DNA of 64,000 nucleotides, from contig CAKOPG010000005.1 of the NCBI GenBank assembly GCA_934098745.1, forward strand, positions 19,010-83,009, read 5' to 3'. Below, piece by piece: positions 26,356 through 33,630 of the stretch. The position numbers and the translations under genes are program-made. Each line of letters begins with the position of its first letter. Positions within the stretch are counted from its first letter, which is position 1. The DNA comes from an uncultured Bacilli bacterium. GTDB taxonomy: Bacteria; Bacillota_I; Bacilli_A; RF39; UBA660. A model generated the notes under the pieces. The model ran no database searches, was not told the DNA's origin, and saw only the letters and a list, made by a program, of their open reading frames with translations.

Positions 26356-26378
26356 TCCTTAAGTATAATACTTAAGGA
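26356..26378 (+). repeat. Inversion site, gene-proximal copy (gene D switch)
   Basis: A 23-bp palindrome with arms TCCTTAAGTAT and ATACTTAAGGA around a single central base, 16 bp before the ATG. The inverted match to the distal copy extends to 25 bp (through CC on the inner side). In the ON state it lies in the mRNA leader as a hairpin just before the ribosome-binding site. Confidence 0.9.
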
Positions 26379-26527
26379 CCTACCTCTATCTTTATTTAAC
26401 CTATATAAATTATAGCATAAGTGTTTATTTTCTGTAAATATAAAATTGAATTTTTAAAGGTTTTTGAAACATGTAAAATATCTCATAAGTCTTTATAATG
26501 TAAGGTATTAGGCTACATACAAAAGGG
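26379..26527. promoter_or_regulatory. Invertible promoter segment of gene D (149 bp, ON orientation)
   Basis: Exactly the same length as the gene A segment, and homologous to its reverse complement: the CATACAAAAGGG end is distal here but proximal at gene A, and the promoter end is proximal here but distal at gene A. This opposite arrangement relative to similarly oriented genes is the main evidence for inversion. Confidence 0.87.
26409..26438 (-). promoter_or_regulatory. Sigma-70-type promoter of gene D inside the invertible segment
   Basis: TTTACA (26433-26438), 18-bp spacer and TATAAT (26409-26414) with extended -10 TGC. The start would be near 26402, giving a 5' untranslated region of about 60 nt. 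Confidence 0.82.
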
Positions 26528-26550
26528 TCCTTAAGTATTATACTTAAGGA
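26528..26550 (-). repeat. Inversion site, gene-distal copy (gene D switch); possible terminator
   Basis: Reverse complement of the proximal copy. Read rightward the stem is followed by CCTTTTTTATAT, a good intrinsic terminator for a transcript made in the OFF orientation. Read leftward it may also stop uvrB transcription, which has no other visible terminator. Confidence 0.9.
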
Positions 26551-26610
26551 CCTTTTTTATATAAAAATATATTAAAGAAGTGTATTTAACACTCATCTAT
26601 TAAAGTTATT

Positions 26611-28563
26611 TTATTCACTTTCTAATTCAAATATAATATCTCTTAATCCCATAGCTCGCTCAAAATCTAATTCCTTAGCCGCATTATTCATTTCTCTAGT
26701 CAATTTATCTATTAAATTAGCTTTTTCACTCTTACTCATCTTTTCTTTACGTTCTTTTTTACCCTCAGTATCCTCGTTTGAAATTAAATCTCTAATTTCT
26801 TTAATAATAGTTTTAGGAACTATTCCATGTCCTTTATTATATTCTTCTTGTATCTTTCTTCTTCTTGCTGTTTCAGATATTGCTATTTGCATACTATCAC
26901 TAATCGTATCTGCATACATAATTACTTTACCATTACTATTTCTAGCACATCTACCTATCGTTTGAATTAAACTTCTACTACTACGTAAAAATCCTTGCTT
27001 ATCCGCATCCATTATAGCTATTAATGAAACCTCCGGAATATCTATACCTTCCCTTAAAAGGTTAATACCAACTACGACATCATATACTCCAAGTCTTAAA
27101 TCTCTAATTATTTTCATTCTTTGTAAAGTCTTAACTTCATTATGTAAATATGCTACTTTAAAATCGGCATCTTTTAAATAATTGGTAAGTTCTTCCGCCA
27201 TCTTTATCGTAAGCGTCGTAATTAGTACTCTTTCATTTTTCTCTCTTCTTAGTTCTATTTCATTAATTAAATCATCTATCTGATTTTTACTACCTCTTAC
27301 CTCAATAAGTGGATCAAGTAATCCTGTAGGCCTAATAATTTGTTCTACACACTTACCATTTACAAGTTCTAATTCATAATCACCTGGTGTCGCACTAACA
27401 TATATTGCTTGATTTATTTTCTTATCAAATTCATCAAATTTTAAAGGTCTATTATCTAAAGCACTAGGTAGTCTAAACCCATAATCAACAAGATTCATTT
27501 TTCTAGCTCTATCTCCATTATACATTCCTCTTACCTGTGGTAATGTAACATGTGATTCATCAACTACTAGTAAAAAGTCTTTTGGAAAAAAGTCAATTAA
27601 CGTCGTCGGAGTCTCTCCTTCACCTCTAAGTGCTAAATGTCTTGAATAATTTTCTACCCCTCTACAAAAACCTGTTTCAAGTAACATTTCCGTATCATAA
27701 TTAACTCTTTCTCGAAGTCTTTGTTCTTCAATTAACTTATTATTATCTAAAAAGTATTGTCTCCTCTTTTCTAATTCTTCTCTAATTCTATCTACGGCTT
27801 CTTTTAATTTATCATCACTAGTTACAAAGTGAGATGCTGGAAATATAGACACACTTTTTTTCTCTTTAAGTACAGCTCCAGTTACAACATCAAATTCACA
27901 TATTCTATCGATTTCATCGCCAAAAAACTCAATCATAATACCATTTTTTCTCTCGTATGCTGGAATTAATTCAATAACATCTCCTCTTACTCTAAATGTA
28001 CCTCTATTTAAATCAAATTGACTTCTTTCATATAACATTGAAACTAATTTTTCTAAAACCACTTCTCTAGAAATATTATCTCCTTTATTCAAAGTAAGCA
28101 TCTTATTTTTATATTCTTCTACTTCACCAATACCATATATACAAGAAACTGAAGCAATAACTATAACATCTCTTCTAGATAACAAACTAGAAGTAGCTTT
28201 ATGTCTTAATTCATCTATTTCATCATTAATTTTAGCATCTTTTTCTATATAAGTATCTGTACTAGGCACATATGCTTCTGGTTGATAATAATCGTAATAT
28301 GAAACAAAGTATTCTACTCTATTTTCCGGAAATAGCTCCTTAAATTCACTATATAATTGTCCTGCTAAAGTTTTATTATGAGCAAGTATTAATGTAGGTT
28401 TATCCACTTCTTTTATAACATTAGCTATTGTAAAAGTTTTACCAGTTCCTGTAGCTCCCAATAATACTTGATCTCTTTTACCTTCTTTTATTCCATTTAC
28501 TAATTCCTTAATTGCTTCTGGTTGATCACCACTAGGTGTATATTTTGATACTAAATTAAACAT
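26611..28563 (-). CDS. uvrB: UvrABC excision nuclease subunit B
   Basis: A 650-residue DNA repair helicase-like protein that verifies damage with UvrA and recruits UvrC. Motifs: Walker A LLGATGTGKTFT near residue 40, the beta-hairpin region YYDYYQPEAYVPSTDTYIEK near 95, DESH near 335, helicase motif VI QTIGRCARN near 540, and the C-terminal UVR domain (residues about 610-650) that binds UvrC. A GGAGG ribosome-binding site precedes the start. uvrA does not follow, which is unusual but not rare. A long inverted-repeat leader precedes the gene. Confidence 0.97.
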   Translation of the reverse strand: MFNLVSKYTPSGDQPEAIKELVNGIKEGKRDQVLLGATGTGKTFTIANVIKEVDKPTLILAHNKTLAGQLYSEFKELFPENRVEYFVSYYDYYQPEAYVPSTDTYIEKDAKINDEIDELRHKATSSLLSRRDVIVIASVSCIYGIGEVEEYKNKMLTLNKGDNISREVVLEKLVSMLYERSQFDLNRGTFRVRGDVIELIPAYERKNGIMIEFFGDEIDRICEFDVVTGAVLKEKKSVSIFPASHFVTSDDKLKEAVDRIREELEKRRQYFLDNNKLIEEQRLRERVNYDTEMLLETGFCRGVENYSRHLALRGEGETPTTLIDFFPKDFLLVVDESHVTLPQVRGMYNGDRARKMNLVDYGFRLPSALDNRPLKFDEFDKKINQAIYVSATPGDYELELVNGKCVEQIIRPTGLLDPLIEVRGSKNQIDDLINEIELRREKNERVLITTLTIKMAEELTNYLKDADFKVAYLHNEVKTLQRMKIIRDLRLGVYDVVVGINLLREGIDIPEVSLIAIMDADKQGFLRSSRSLIQTIGRCARNSNGKVIMYADTISDSMQIAISETARRRKIQEEYNKGHGIVPKTIIKEIRDLISNEDTEGKKERKEKMSKSEKANLIDKLTREMNNAAKELDFERAMGLRDIIFELESE

Positions 28564-28587
28564 ATTTATTTACCTCCTTTACATTGT

Positions 28588-28706
28588 TTTGTGACTTTTT
28601 AAAAGAATAACTGTCAGCCAACTATTAGTCCCTAAATTCGTCCTCACTACTTATAATTTAATGGTTAATTGATACTTTTTTCTTTGGGACGAATGAAAGT
28701 CACAAA
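28588..28706 (-). promoter_or_regulatory. Long inverted-repeat leader of uvrB
   Basis: An 11-bp closing stem (TTTGTGACTTT at 28588-28598 with AAAGTCACAAA at 28696-28706) encloses an inner 8-bp stem (ATTCGTCC at 28636-28643 with GGACGAAT at 28687-28694). Both are perfect. The structure ends 25 bp before the uvrB start. No LexA-type operator was recognised. It may be an RNA regulatory structure or a decayed small mobile element. Confidence 0.5.
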
Positions 28707-28771
28707 TTTTATTTTCTAGAGTAAATAATTTAGACGGCATTCCTATTACATTATTTTATCATTTCTTCTCC

Positions 28772-28804
28772 AAAAAAACAAGGTAATCACCAAAATACCC
28801 TGTT
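28772..28804 (-). terminator. Terminator of the Nudix / nucleotide gene block
   Basis: On the minus strand AACAGGGTA pairs with TACCTTGTT (one G-U pair) around a 10-nt loop and is followed by seven Ts, about 115 nt after the Nudix stop. Apart from this and the uvrB leader, nothing else is seen between 28564 and 28918. Confidence 0.7.
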
Positions 28805-28918
28805 CTTATTATCATCTATTTTTTAACTAAAATACTGTTAATATATTTAAACCCTTTCAAATAATATATTATTCATAACACTGTATATATAATTTGTCAT
28901 TTTTATCCTAAATATAAA

Positions 28919-29410
28919 TTAAGTAAAATCATTTTTATTTACTTTTTTATATATTGGCCTTCCATCTTCAAAAACCAAATAAGTGTTATAAAACTTGTTA
29001 TAGTATTCTTTAAAAATAAAATAACCCGTATCAATTGCTTGCCCATTTGTTATCATTGCTTCGAAAGTAGGAATTGATATCCACTTCACAGCCTGTACTT
29101 CATCTTCTTGTAATTTCAATTCATTGCTATTAACATTAGATTTCAATAGAAAAACTTCAACAAAATCATTTGTTCTAGCATATGAACCAATAAATTTTAA
29201 ATCTCTTTTGTCTGCTTTTATTCCTATTTCTTCCCCTAATTCACGTAAAGCTCCAGAAATTGCATCTTCAAAAGCAATAGCCCCACCTAATGTCGTTCCC
29301 CACATATTAAGAAATTTCTTTGCTGTAGTAAGTCTTTGTTGAATTAATAATTCACCTTTATCATTAATAATTTAAACTCTCTATCTGAAACTTTGTATAA
29401 TTCAATTTTT
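28919..29410 (-). pseudogene. Nudix hydrolase with broken N-terminus
   Basis: The intact part has a full Nudix box (GGAIAFEDAISGALRELGEE, G-x5-E-x7-RELxEE), so the fold would hydrolyse a nucleoside diphosphate-linked substrate. The first ATG (29305) begins in the middle of the domain. Codons upstream in the same frame continue the family sequence (NDKGELLIQQRLTTAKKF) back to an in-frame TAA near 29373. Further upstream, another frame encodes IELYKVSDREFKLL, the expected N-terminal start. About 25-30 residues between the two parts are missing, so a deletion plus frameshift has broken the gene. A truncated product from 29305 cannot be excluded. Confidence 0.7.
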
Positions 29411-29490
29411 CATGTTTATCATTATAAATACCCACTAATTCCACTATATACCTCACATTATTTTGGTCAAATATACACCTTTATAAATTA

Positions 29491-30924
29491 TCAATTTTCT
29501 TTTAAAGCCTTTTTTAAATCCATAATTAATTTTTTATCAAACTCTTTCTTCTCTTCATCCGTCATTTCGCTCCAATTTTTATTACGATTTTTTGACTCAA
29601 AAACTGTTCCTAATGGATAATCAGTACCATTGTATTTCTTTTGTAAATTTTGTTTATTCAATGTACCTATATTAACCGATTCAATGTTTTTAACATTACC
29701 ATCTGGAAAAGCAATTGCAATACTTTGAGTAAAATGACAATCTAAATTTTTTAGTCCAGCCGTTTTTTTCTGAAGATATAGCCAAAAATCTTCATTCGTC
29801 GCATTATCTCCTAATTCTCCTGCCCATCTTCTCGTAGCAACTCCTGGCTCACCATTTAATTCATGAATATAAAACCCTGTATCATCACCAAGAGTAATTA
29901 ATCCTGTTAGACTACACCATGTACGTGCTTTAGCAATAGCATTTTCTCTAGACGATGTTAATCCTTCAGTAATATTAACATCATATGGATAATCTTTAAT
30001 TGTCTTAATTATAAATTCATCGCCTAAATATAATTTATAATCAGCTATTTTTGCAGAATTTTTACTAGCCAATAATATAGTTTTTTTATCATAATTTGAA
30101 ACTAATGGTAAAAAACGCTTTTTTATATATTCTGTGTATTCATGTAAATTATTATAATAAGGAACCGTTATTAATAACTTTAAATTATAATTAAAATTAT
30201 CTTTTATTTTATTAATAATTATTCTTTCGATATCCAATCTTTTTGATATAGTTATATTTTCTAAATCTTTTGAATCTCTTACAAATAACAACCATGGTTC
30301 GATTCTTCTTTCTAAAAATGTCTTAATACATGATTGAATTGTTTTTGTCTTAACATATTCACCATTATATGCTGATTCAGTTAATAAAATAACTTTAGAT
30401 AGTTTTTCAGCATTTAATCTTTGAATCATCGGAGTAAATATAGGATCAACTTCATAATCTGTAATTAACCCTCCTACTTCTATAAAAAGTTTTTGTGGTT
30501 TTCCAATATCATTCCACATTTTATGAATACGATATTCAACATACAAAGACATATGAGGATTTATTTGTAAATTCTCATTTTCTCCATAATTTTTTATGAA
30601 ATCACTATATAATTCTCCTCCTAAAAGATAATGTTCTCTTCCCCATCTTTTTCCAGTATTAAACGCTTCATATATACCAAAATCATCATGTCCTACTGCC
30701 GTATGACGACCATTTTCATTGGTATTTAATAAACCATCAAATTTAATTGCATCTGAATTCTCAGTATTAGCTAATAATTGTGCTACCAATGTCCCCTTAC
30801 CAATATCTGAACGTGGATAACCTAAAATAAAATAATATTCTGTTTCATTATCCATTGGTTTGTACAAATTTATTAAATTTTGTAATTCTCTTATTGTTTT
30901 TCTATTTTCATATACACTACTCAT
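29491..30924 (-). CDS. Fusion of a CTP-synthase-like P-loop domain with a HAM1/RdgB NTP pyrophosphatase
   Basis: A 477-residue, two-domain protein. Residues 1-270 resemble the synthetase domain of CTP synthase: P-loop GYPRSDIGKGTLVAQLL, then IKFDGLLNTNENGRHTAVGH in the place of the KxDPYLNxDxGTM motif. The glutaminase domain is missing. Residues 280-477 are a HAM1-type house-cleaning pyrophosphatase: LLASKNSAKIADYK, GDDTGFYIHELNGEPGV and RRWAGE. The combination suggests making or destroying an unusual nucleotide. The real reaction is unknown. It starts 2 bp after the guanylate-kinase-like gene. Confidence 0.8.
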   Translation of the reverse strand: MSSVYENRKTIRELQNLINLYKPMDNETEYYFILGYPRSDIGKGTLVAQLLANTENSDAIKFDGLLNTNENGRHTAVGHDDFGIYEAFNTGKRWGREHYLLGGELYSDFIKNYGENENLQINPHMSLYVEYRIHKMWNDIGKPQKLFIEVGGLITDYEVDPIFTPMIQRLNAEKLSKVILLTESAYNGEYVKTKTIQSCIKTFLERRIEPWLLFVRDSKDLENITISKRLDIERIIINKIKDNFNYNLKLLITVPYYNNLHEYTEYIKKRFLPLVSNYDKKTILLASKNSAKIADYKLYLGDEFIIKTIKDYPYDVNITEGLTSSRENAIAKARTWCSLTGLITLGDDTGFYIHELNGEPGVATRRWAGELGDNATNEDFWLYLQKKTAGLKNLDCHFTQSIAIAFPDGNVKNIESVNIGTLNKQNLQKKYNGTDYPLGTVFESKNRNKNWSEMTDEEKKEFDKKLIMDLKKALKEN

Positions 30925-30925
30925 T

Positions 30926-31468
30926 TTATAATCTCCTTATTTTTCTTAAAATTTCTGTCGGTTTATTGTAAGAAGTATTAATTATTTCATTTGCATTTTG
31001 TGGAAAATTTATTGAATCTCCAGAAATCATACGTTTTTCTACTTCTTCTAAAGAAATTCCCCTAGCAACCAATCGATCATATCTGTCAGTATCATTACAA
31101 TATAAGTGAACCCACATAACATCTATTTTTTCTTTTATTTTAGTAGCAATTGTAATTGAAACTGGTGTTGCGCAATAACCATTCATTGCCAAAAAACTTA
31201 TCCAACTTTTGGGTGTTCCATAATAAACCCCTAGTTTTTTAAGTAATGCAAAATCTAAACTTTCTTCTAAATAAATACCATTTTTAAAGTTTTCTTCAAA
31301 CTCTTCATTTGTTAAAAATATAGCATCCCTATTATTCTCTTCTCCAAGACGTGGTTTTCTAGTCATATGTGTTGGCAGATAAATATATTCTTCATTTACT
31401 GCTAAATTAATTAAAGTAGATTTTCCCGAAGCTGAAGCTCCAGTCACTATAAATGATTTATTTTTCAA
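30926..31468 (-). CDS. Guanylate-kinase-like P-loop nucleotide kinase
   Basis: A 180-residue protein with P-loop TGASASGKST (residues 9-18), the guanylate-kinase-like THMTRKPRLGEEN segment near residue 33, and a lid-like region RLVARGISLEEVEKR near 130. It is shorter and more divergent than housekeeping Gmk, so the substrate may differ. The start is a TTG at 31468 with GGAGG 10 nt upstream. An ATG-TAA minimal reading frame lies between ribosome-binding site and start. A strong leader terminator stands upstream, so expression may be attenuated. Confidence 0.75.
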   Translation of the reverse strand: MKNKSFIVTGASASGKSTLINLAVNEEYIYLPTHMTRKPRLGEENNRDAIFLTNEEFEENFKNGIYLEESLDFALLKKLGVYYGTPKSWISFLAMNGYCATPVSITIATKIKEKIDVMWVHLYCNDTDRYDRLVARGISLEEVEKRMISGDSINFPQNANEIINTSYNKPTEILRKIRRL

Positions 31469-31538
31469 TTTACATTTTCCTCCTTTTCTATATCATGGTT
31501 ACGTTTAATTTTCCATGTAATGTTTATTTTTTAAAAAC

Positions 31539-31586
31539 AAAGAAAAAGAGCTTTTTAGGGGGCATTCATCCCTTAAAAAGCTCTTT
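31539..31586 (-). terminator. Strong hairpin terminator in the leader of the nucleotide genes (also after ABC-F)
   Basis: A 13-bp perfect stem (31574-31586 with 31545-31557) extends through GGG/CCC near the loop and is followed by TTTTTC on the minus strand. It could terminate ABC-F readthrough or act as an attenuator for the kinase gene, because a promoter and short ORF lie directly before it. Confidence 0.85.
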
Positions 31587-31635
31587 GTAAACAAGTTCTT
31601 AATTTAGTACAATTACACGATTTTTTCCTAATCAT
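31573..31635 (-). CDS. Short leader ORF ending in the attenuator stem (20 codons)
   Basis: This frame reads MIRKKSCNCTKLRTCLQRAF and stops within the upstream arm of the terminator stem. A GGTGAT ribosome-binding site lies 6 nt before the ATG. Ribosome position on this ORF would control whether the terminator forms, as in leader-peptide attenuation. Translation is inferred from the arrangement only. Confidence 0.5.
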   Translation of the reverse strand: MIRKKSCNCTKLRTCLQRAF

Positions 31636-31662
31636 ATCTATCACCGCTCAAACACGAACATT

Positions 31663-31691
31663 ATCTTAACATTAATTATAATTAATGTCAA
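31663..31691 (-). promoter_or_regulatory. Promoter of the leader before the nucleotide genes
   Basis: TTGACA (31686-31691), 17-bp spacer and TAAGAT (31663-31668), immediately downstream of the ABC-F stop. The -10 box is weaker than the -35 box. Confidence 0.6.
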
Positions 31692-31714
31692 CAATATTTT
31701 TACAAATAATTTCT

Positions 31715-33349
31715 TTATTCAAAATATTTCTTTTGTAAATAATAAGTATAATTACCAAGATACTCTACTAATTTCTTATCTTCAATACTTACTATTTTAT
31801 TACATACTTTATTGATAAAGTAACGATCATGTGATACTAATAAAATAGTTCCCTGATAACTAGTTAATGCGTCTTCAAGAACCTCTAACGTCGTAATATC
31901 TAAATGATTTGTTGGTTCATCAAGAATTATTACATTAGCTTTTTTAGTAATTAATTCTAAAAGTTTTAAACGAACTTTTTCCCCTCCTGATAATACTCCT
32001 ACCTGTTTATATATTAAATCCCCATTAAAGAAATACTTAGCGAGTGTACTTCTCACGTGCGTTTCATCTAAATTTAAAAAGCTTTTTACATAATCATAAA
32101 TAGTCTCTTTAGTATTTAAAAAAGTTATTTCTTGTGGAATATATCCAATATTTAAATTATTAGCCATCTTATTCTTCGGATCAAATAATTTATTTTCATA
32201 AACATTTAATATATATTTAATAAGCGTTGATTTCCCGCTCCCATTAGGACCAATTAAAGCTACTTTTTCTTTATAATGAAGAGATATTTTAGCATTATCT
32301 AGTAGTATTCGTGAATCTATCTTTAAAGTAAGATTTTTAAACTCAAATATATCATTACTACTTCTTTTATCAACAGTAAAATTTATTGGTAGTTCCATTC
32401 TTTCACGTGGTTTATCCAAAAGTTCAATTTTTTCAAGACGTTTACGAATACTATTAGCTCGTTTAAAAAACATCCCTCCCTCCGGAGCAGCAAGACGACC
32501 AAATTCTTCCAATTGTTTAATTTTCTTCTCCATAGCTGTAATTAATTTTTGCTGATTTTGATAATCTTTAAATTCAATTAATTGACGATTTTCAAATTCT
32601 TTTTCATAATAAGTATAATTACCAAAATAAATATCACTTTTCCCATTTTCTATCAAAATTATTTTTGTAGCTACCCTATCAATAAAATAACGGTCATGTG
32701 ATACAAAAAGAACAGTACCATTATATTTACTTAAATATGCTTCAAGGGCTTCAATAGTAGCAATATCTAAATGATTTGTCGGTTCATCCAAAAGAATAAT
32801 ATCAGGATTTGATATTAAAATATTTGCTAGAGAAACAATTCTCTTTTCACCCCCAGAAAGATTATTAAAAGGTTTTTCTAATTGAGACTCTAAATTAAAC
32901 ATTTTAATAATTTTACCAAGTCTTTTAGTAAGACCATAATCATCCATCGCAAGATATTCTTCTTGAAGACGACAATATCTTAAAGTAACCTTATCAATAT
33001 TGGGAGTACTAGGATCTTGCATTTTCTCTTCAAGAGACTTTAATTTAGCAGTTATTTCACTATAATCACTTGGAATATTTTTATCAAAAAGTTCCTTAAC
33101 CGTTAATGATTCATCATAAACCGGTGCCATTTGCGAAAGATAACCAACCGTCGCTCCTTTACGAATAGAAATAGATCCCGTTGTAGGAGTATCCACCCCT
33201 GAAATAAGATTTAAAATAGTAGTTTTTCCAGAACCATTAGGTCCCGTTATACAAATACGTTCTTTAGATTCTACTCCAAAAGAAATATCTGAAAAAATTT
33301 TATTTACACCATAATTTTTACTAATTTTATTTATATTTATATCTATCAT
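31715..33349 (-). CDS. ABC-F family ATPase (ribosome-associated, possible antibiotic resistance type)
   Basis: A 544-residue protein with two ABC domains and no membrane segments. Domain 1: Walker A GPNGSGKTT, signature LSGGEKRIVSLA, Walker B IILLDEPTNHLD. Domain 2: GPNGSGKST, LSGGEKVRLKLLE, VIILDEPTNHLD. The linker between them (about residues 240-320) is the P-site tRNA-interaction region of ABC-F proteins. ABC-F proteins either tune translation or protect ribosomes from antibiotics. The attenuator-like leader with a short ORF is typical of resistance members, which favours the second role here. Confidence 0.93.
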   Translation of the reverse strand: MIDININKISKNYGVNKIFSDISFGVESKERICITGPNGSGKTTILNLISGVDTPTTGSISIRKGATVGYLSQMAPVYDESLTVKELFDKNIPSDYSEITAKLKSLEEKMQDPSTPNIDKVTLRYCRLQEEYLAMDDYGLTKRLGKIIKMFNLESQLEKPFNNLSGGEKRIVSLANILISNPDIILLDEPTNHLDIATIEALEAYLSKYNGTVLFVSHDRYFIDRVATKIILIENGKSDIYFGNYTYYEKEFENRQLIEFKDYQNQQKLITAMEKKIKQLEEFGRLAAPEGGMFFKRANSIRKRLEKIELLDKPRERMELPINFTVDKRSSNDIFEFKNLTLKIDSRILLDNAKISLHYKEKVALIGPNGSGKSTLIKYILNVYENKLFDPKNKMANNLNIGYIPQEITFLNTKETIYDYVKSFLNLDETHVRSTLAKYFFNGDLIYKQVGVLSGGEKVRLKLLELITKKANVIILDEPTNHLDITTLEVLEDALTSYQGTILLVSHDRYFINKVCNKIVSIEDKKLVEYLGNYTYYLQKKYFE

Positions 33350-33360
33350 ATTTACAATCC

Positions 33361-33405
33361 TTTCAAAATAAAAATCATATAAAGGTCCAACACCCTCATA
33401 TGATT
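33361..33405 (-). terminator. Leader terminator immediately before the ABC-F start
   Basis: On the minus strand AATCATATGA (33396-33405) pairs with TTATATGATT (33373-33382), followed by TTTTTATTTTG. It ends only a few bases before the ribosome-binding site of the ABC-F gene, the place expected for a transcription attenuator. Confidence 0.75.
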
Positions 33406-33429
33406 AAGGATGCAGGCACAACAAAAACT

Positions 33430-33479
33430 GTCATACCTGCTAACTATAATAGTTTATATTTAGTATTTGCAGGTATGAC
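33430..33479 (-). promoter_or_regulatory. Switching stem overlapping the ABC-F leader ORF
   Basis: A perfect 11-bp inverted repeat: GTCATACCTGC (33469-33479), inside the leader ORF, pairs with GCAGGTATGAC (33430-33440). The second arm also contains GCAGG, which can pair with CCTGC at 33411-33415 just upstream of the terminator, giving an alternative fold if a ribosome covers the ORF end. Confidence 0.65.
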
Positions 33480-33519
33480 TATGATAAACATACATGATTA
33501 CATGGTTTACTGTATACAT
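33460..33519 (-). CDS. ABC-F leader peptide (19 codons)
   Basis: This frame reads MYTVNHVIMYVYHSHTCKY. It has a full-consensus GAAAGGAGG ribosome-binding site 7 nt before the ATG, stronger than that of most genes in the window. Its last codons form one arm of the switching stem. This matches the organisation of drug-sensing leaders, where antibiotic-stalled ribosomes prevent termination. Confidence 0.7.
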   Translation of the reverse strand: MYTVNHVIMYVYHSHTCKY

Positions 33520-33543
33520 AGTCACGCCTCCTTTCTTTGTTTA

Positions 33544-33572
33544 AATATATCATAACTTATAATTATTGTCAA
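33544..33572 (-). promoter_or_regulatory. Promoter of the ABC-F leader
   Basis: TTGACA (33567-33572), 17-bp spacer and TATATT (33544-33549). The start would be about 15 nt before the leader ORF ribosome-binding site. Confidence 0.8.
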
Positions 33573-33591
33573 ACAATATATTTATCCCCAA

Positions 33592-33626
33592 AGAAAAAAA
33601 TAGTAAAGTCTATTCTTTACTATTTT
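33592..33626 (-). terminator. Terminator of the zinc-ribbon/SH3 protein gene
   Basis: AAATAGTAAAG/CTTTACTATTT stem with a 6-nt loop followed by a T-rich tract, directly after the gene stop on the minus strand. Confidence 0.88.
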
Positions 33627-33630
33627 ACGT

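Noticed and set aside
6864..26550. The 23-bp palindromes as plain intrinsic terminators only
   Set aside because: They occur in inverted pairs at exactly 149-bp spacing with a directional mismatch and homologous but reversed inner segments, which simple terminators would not explain; a terminator role for the distal copies is kept as an additional role.
30285..30310. GGTTCGATTC resembling a tRNA T-loop
   Set aside because: Lies inside the CTP-synthase-like coding region, with no acceptor or anticodon stem around it. No tRNA gene was found in the window.
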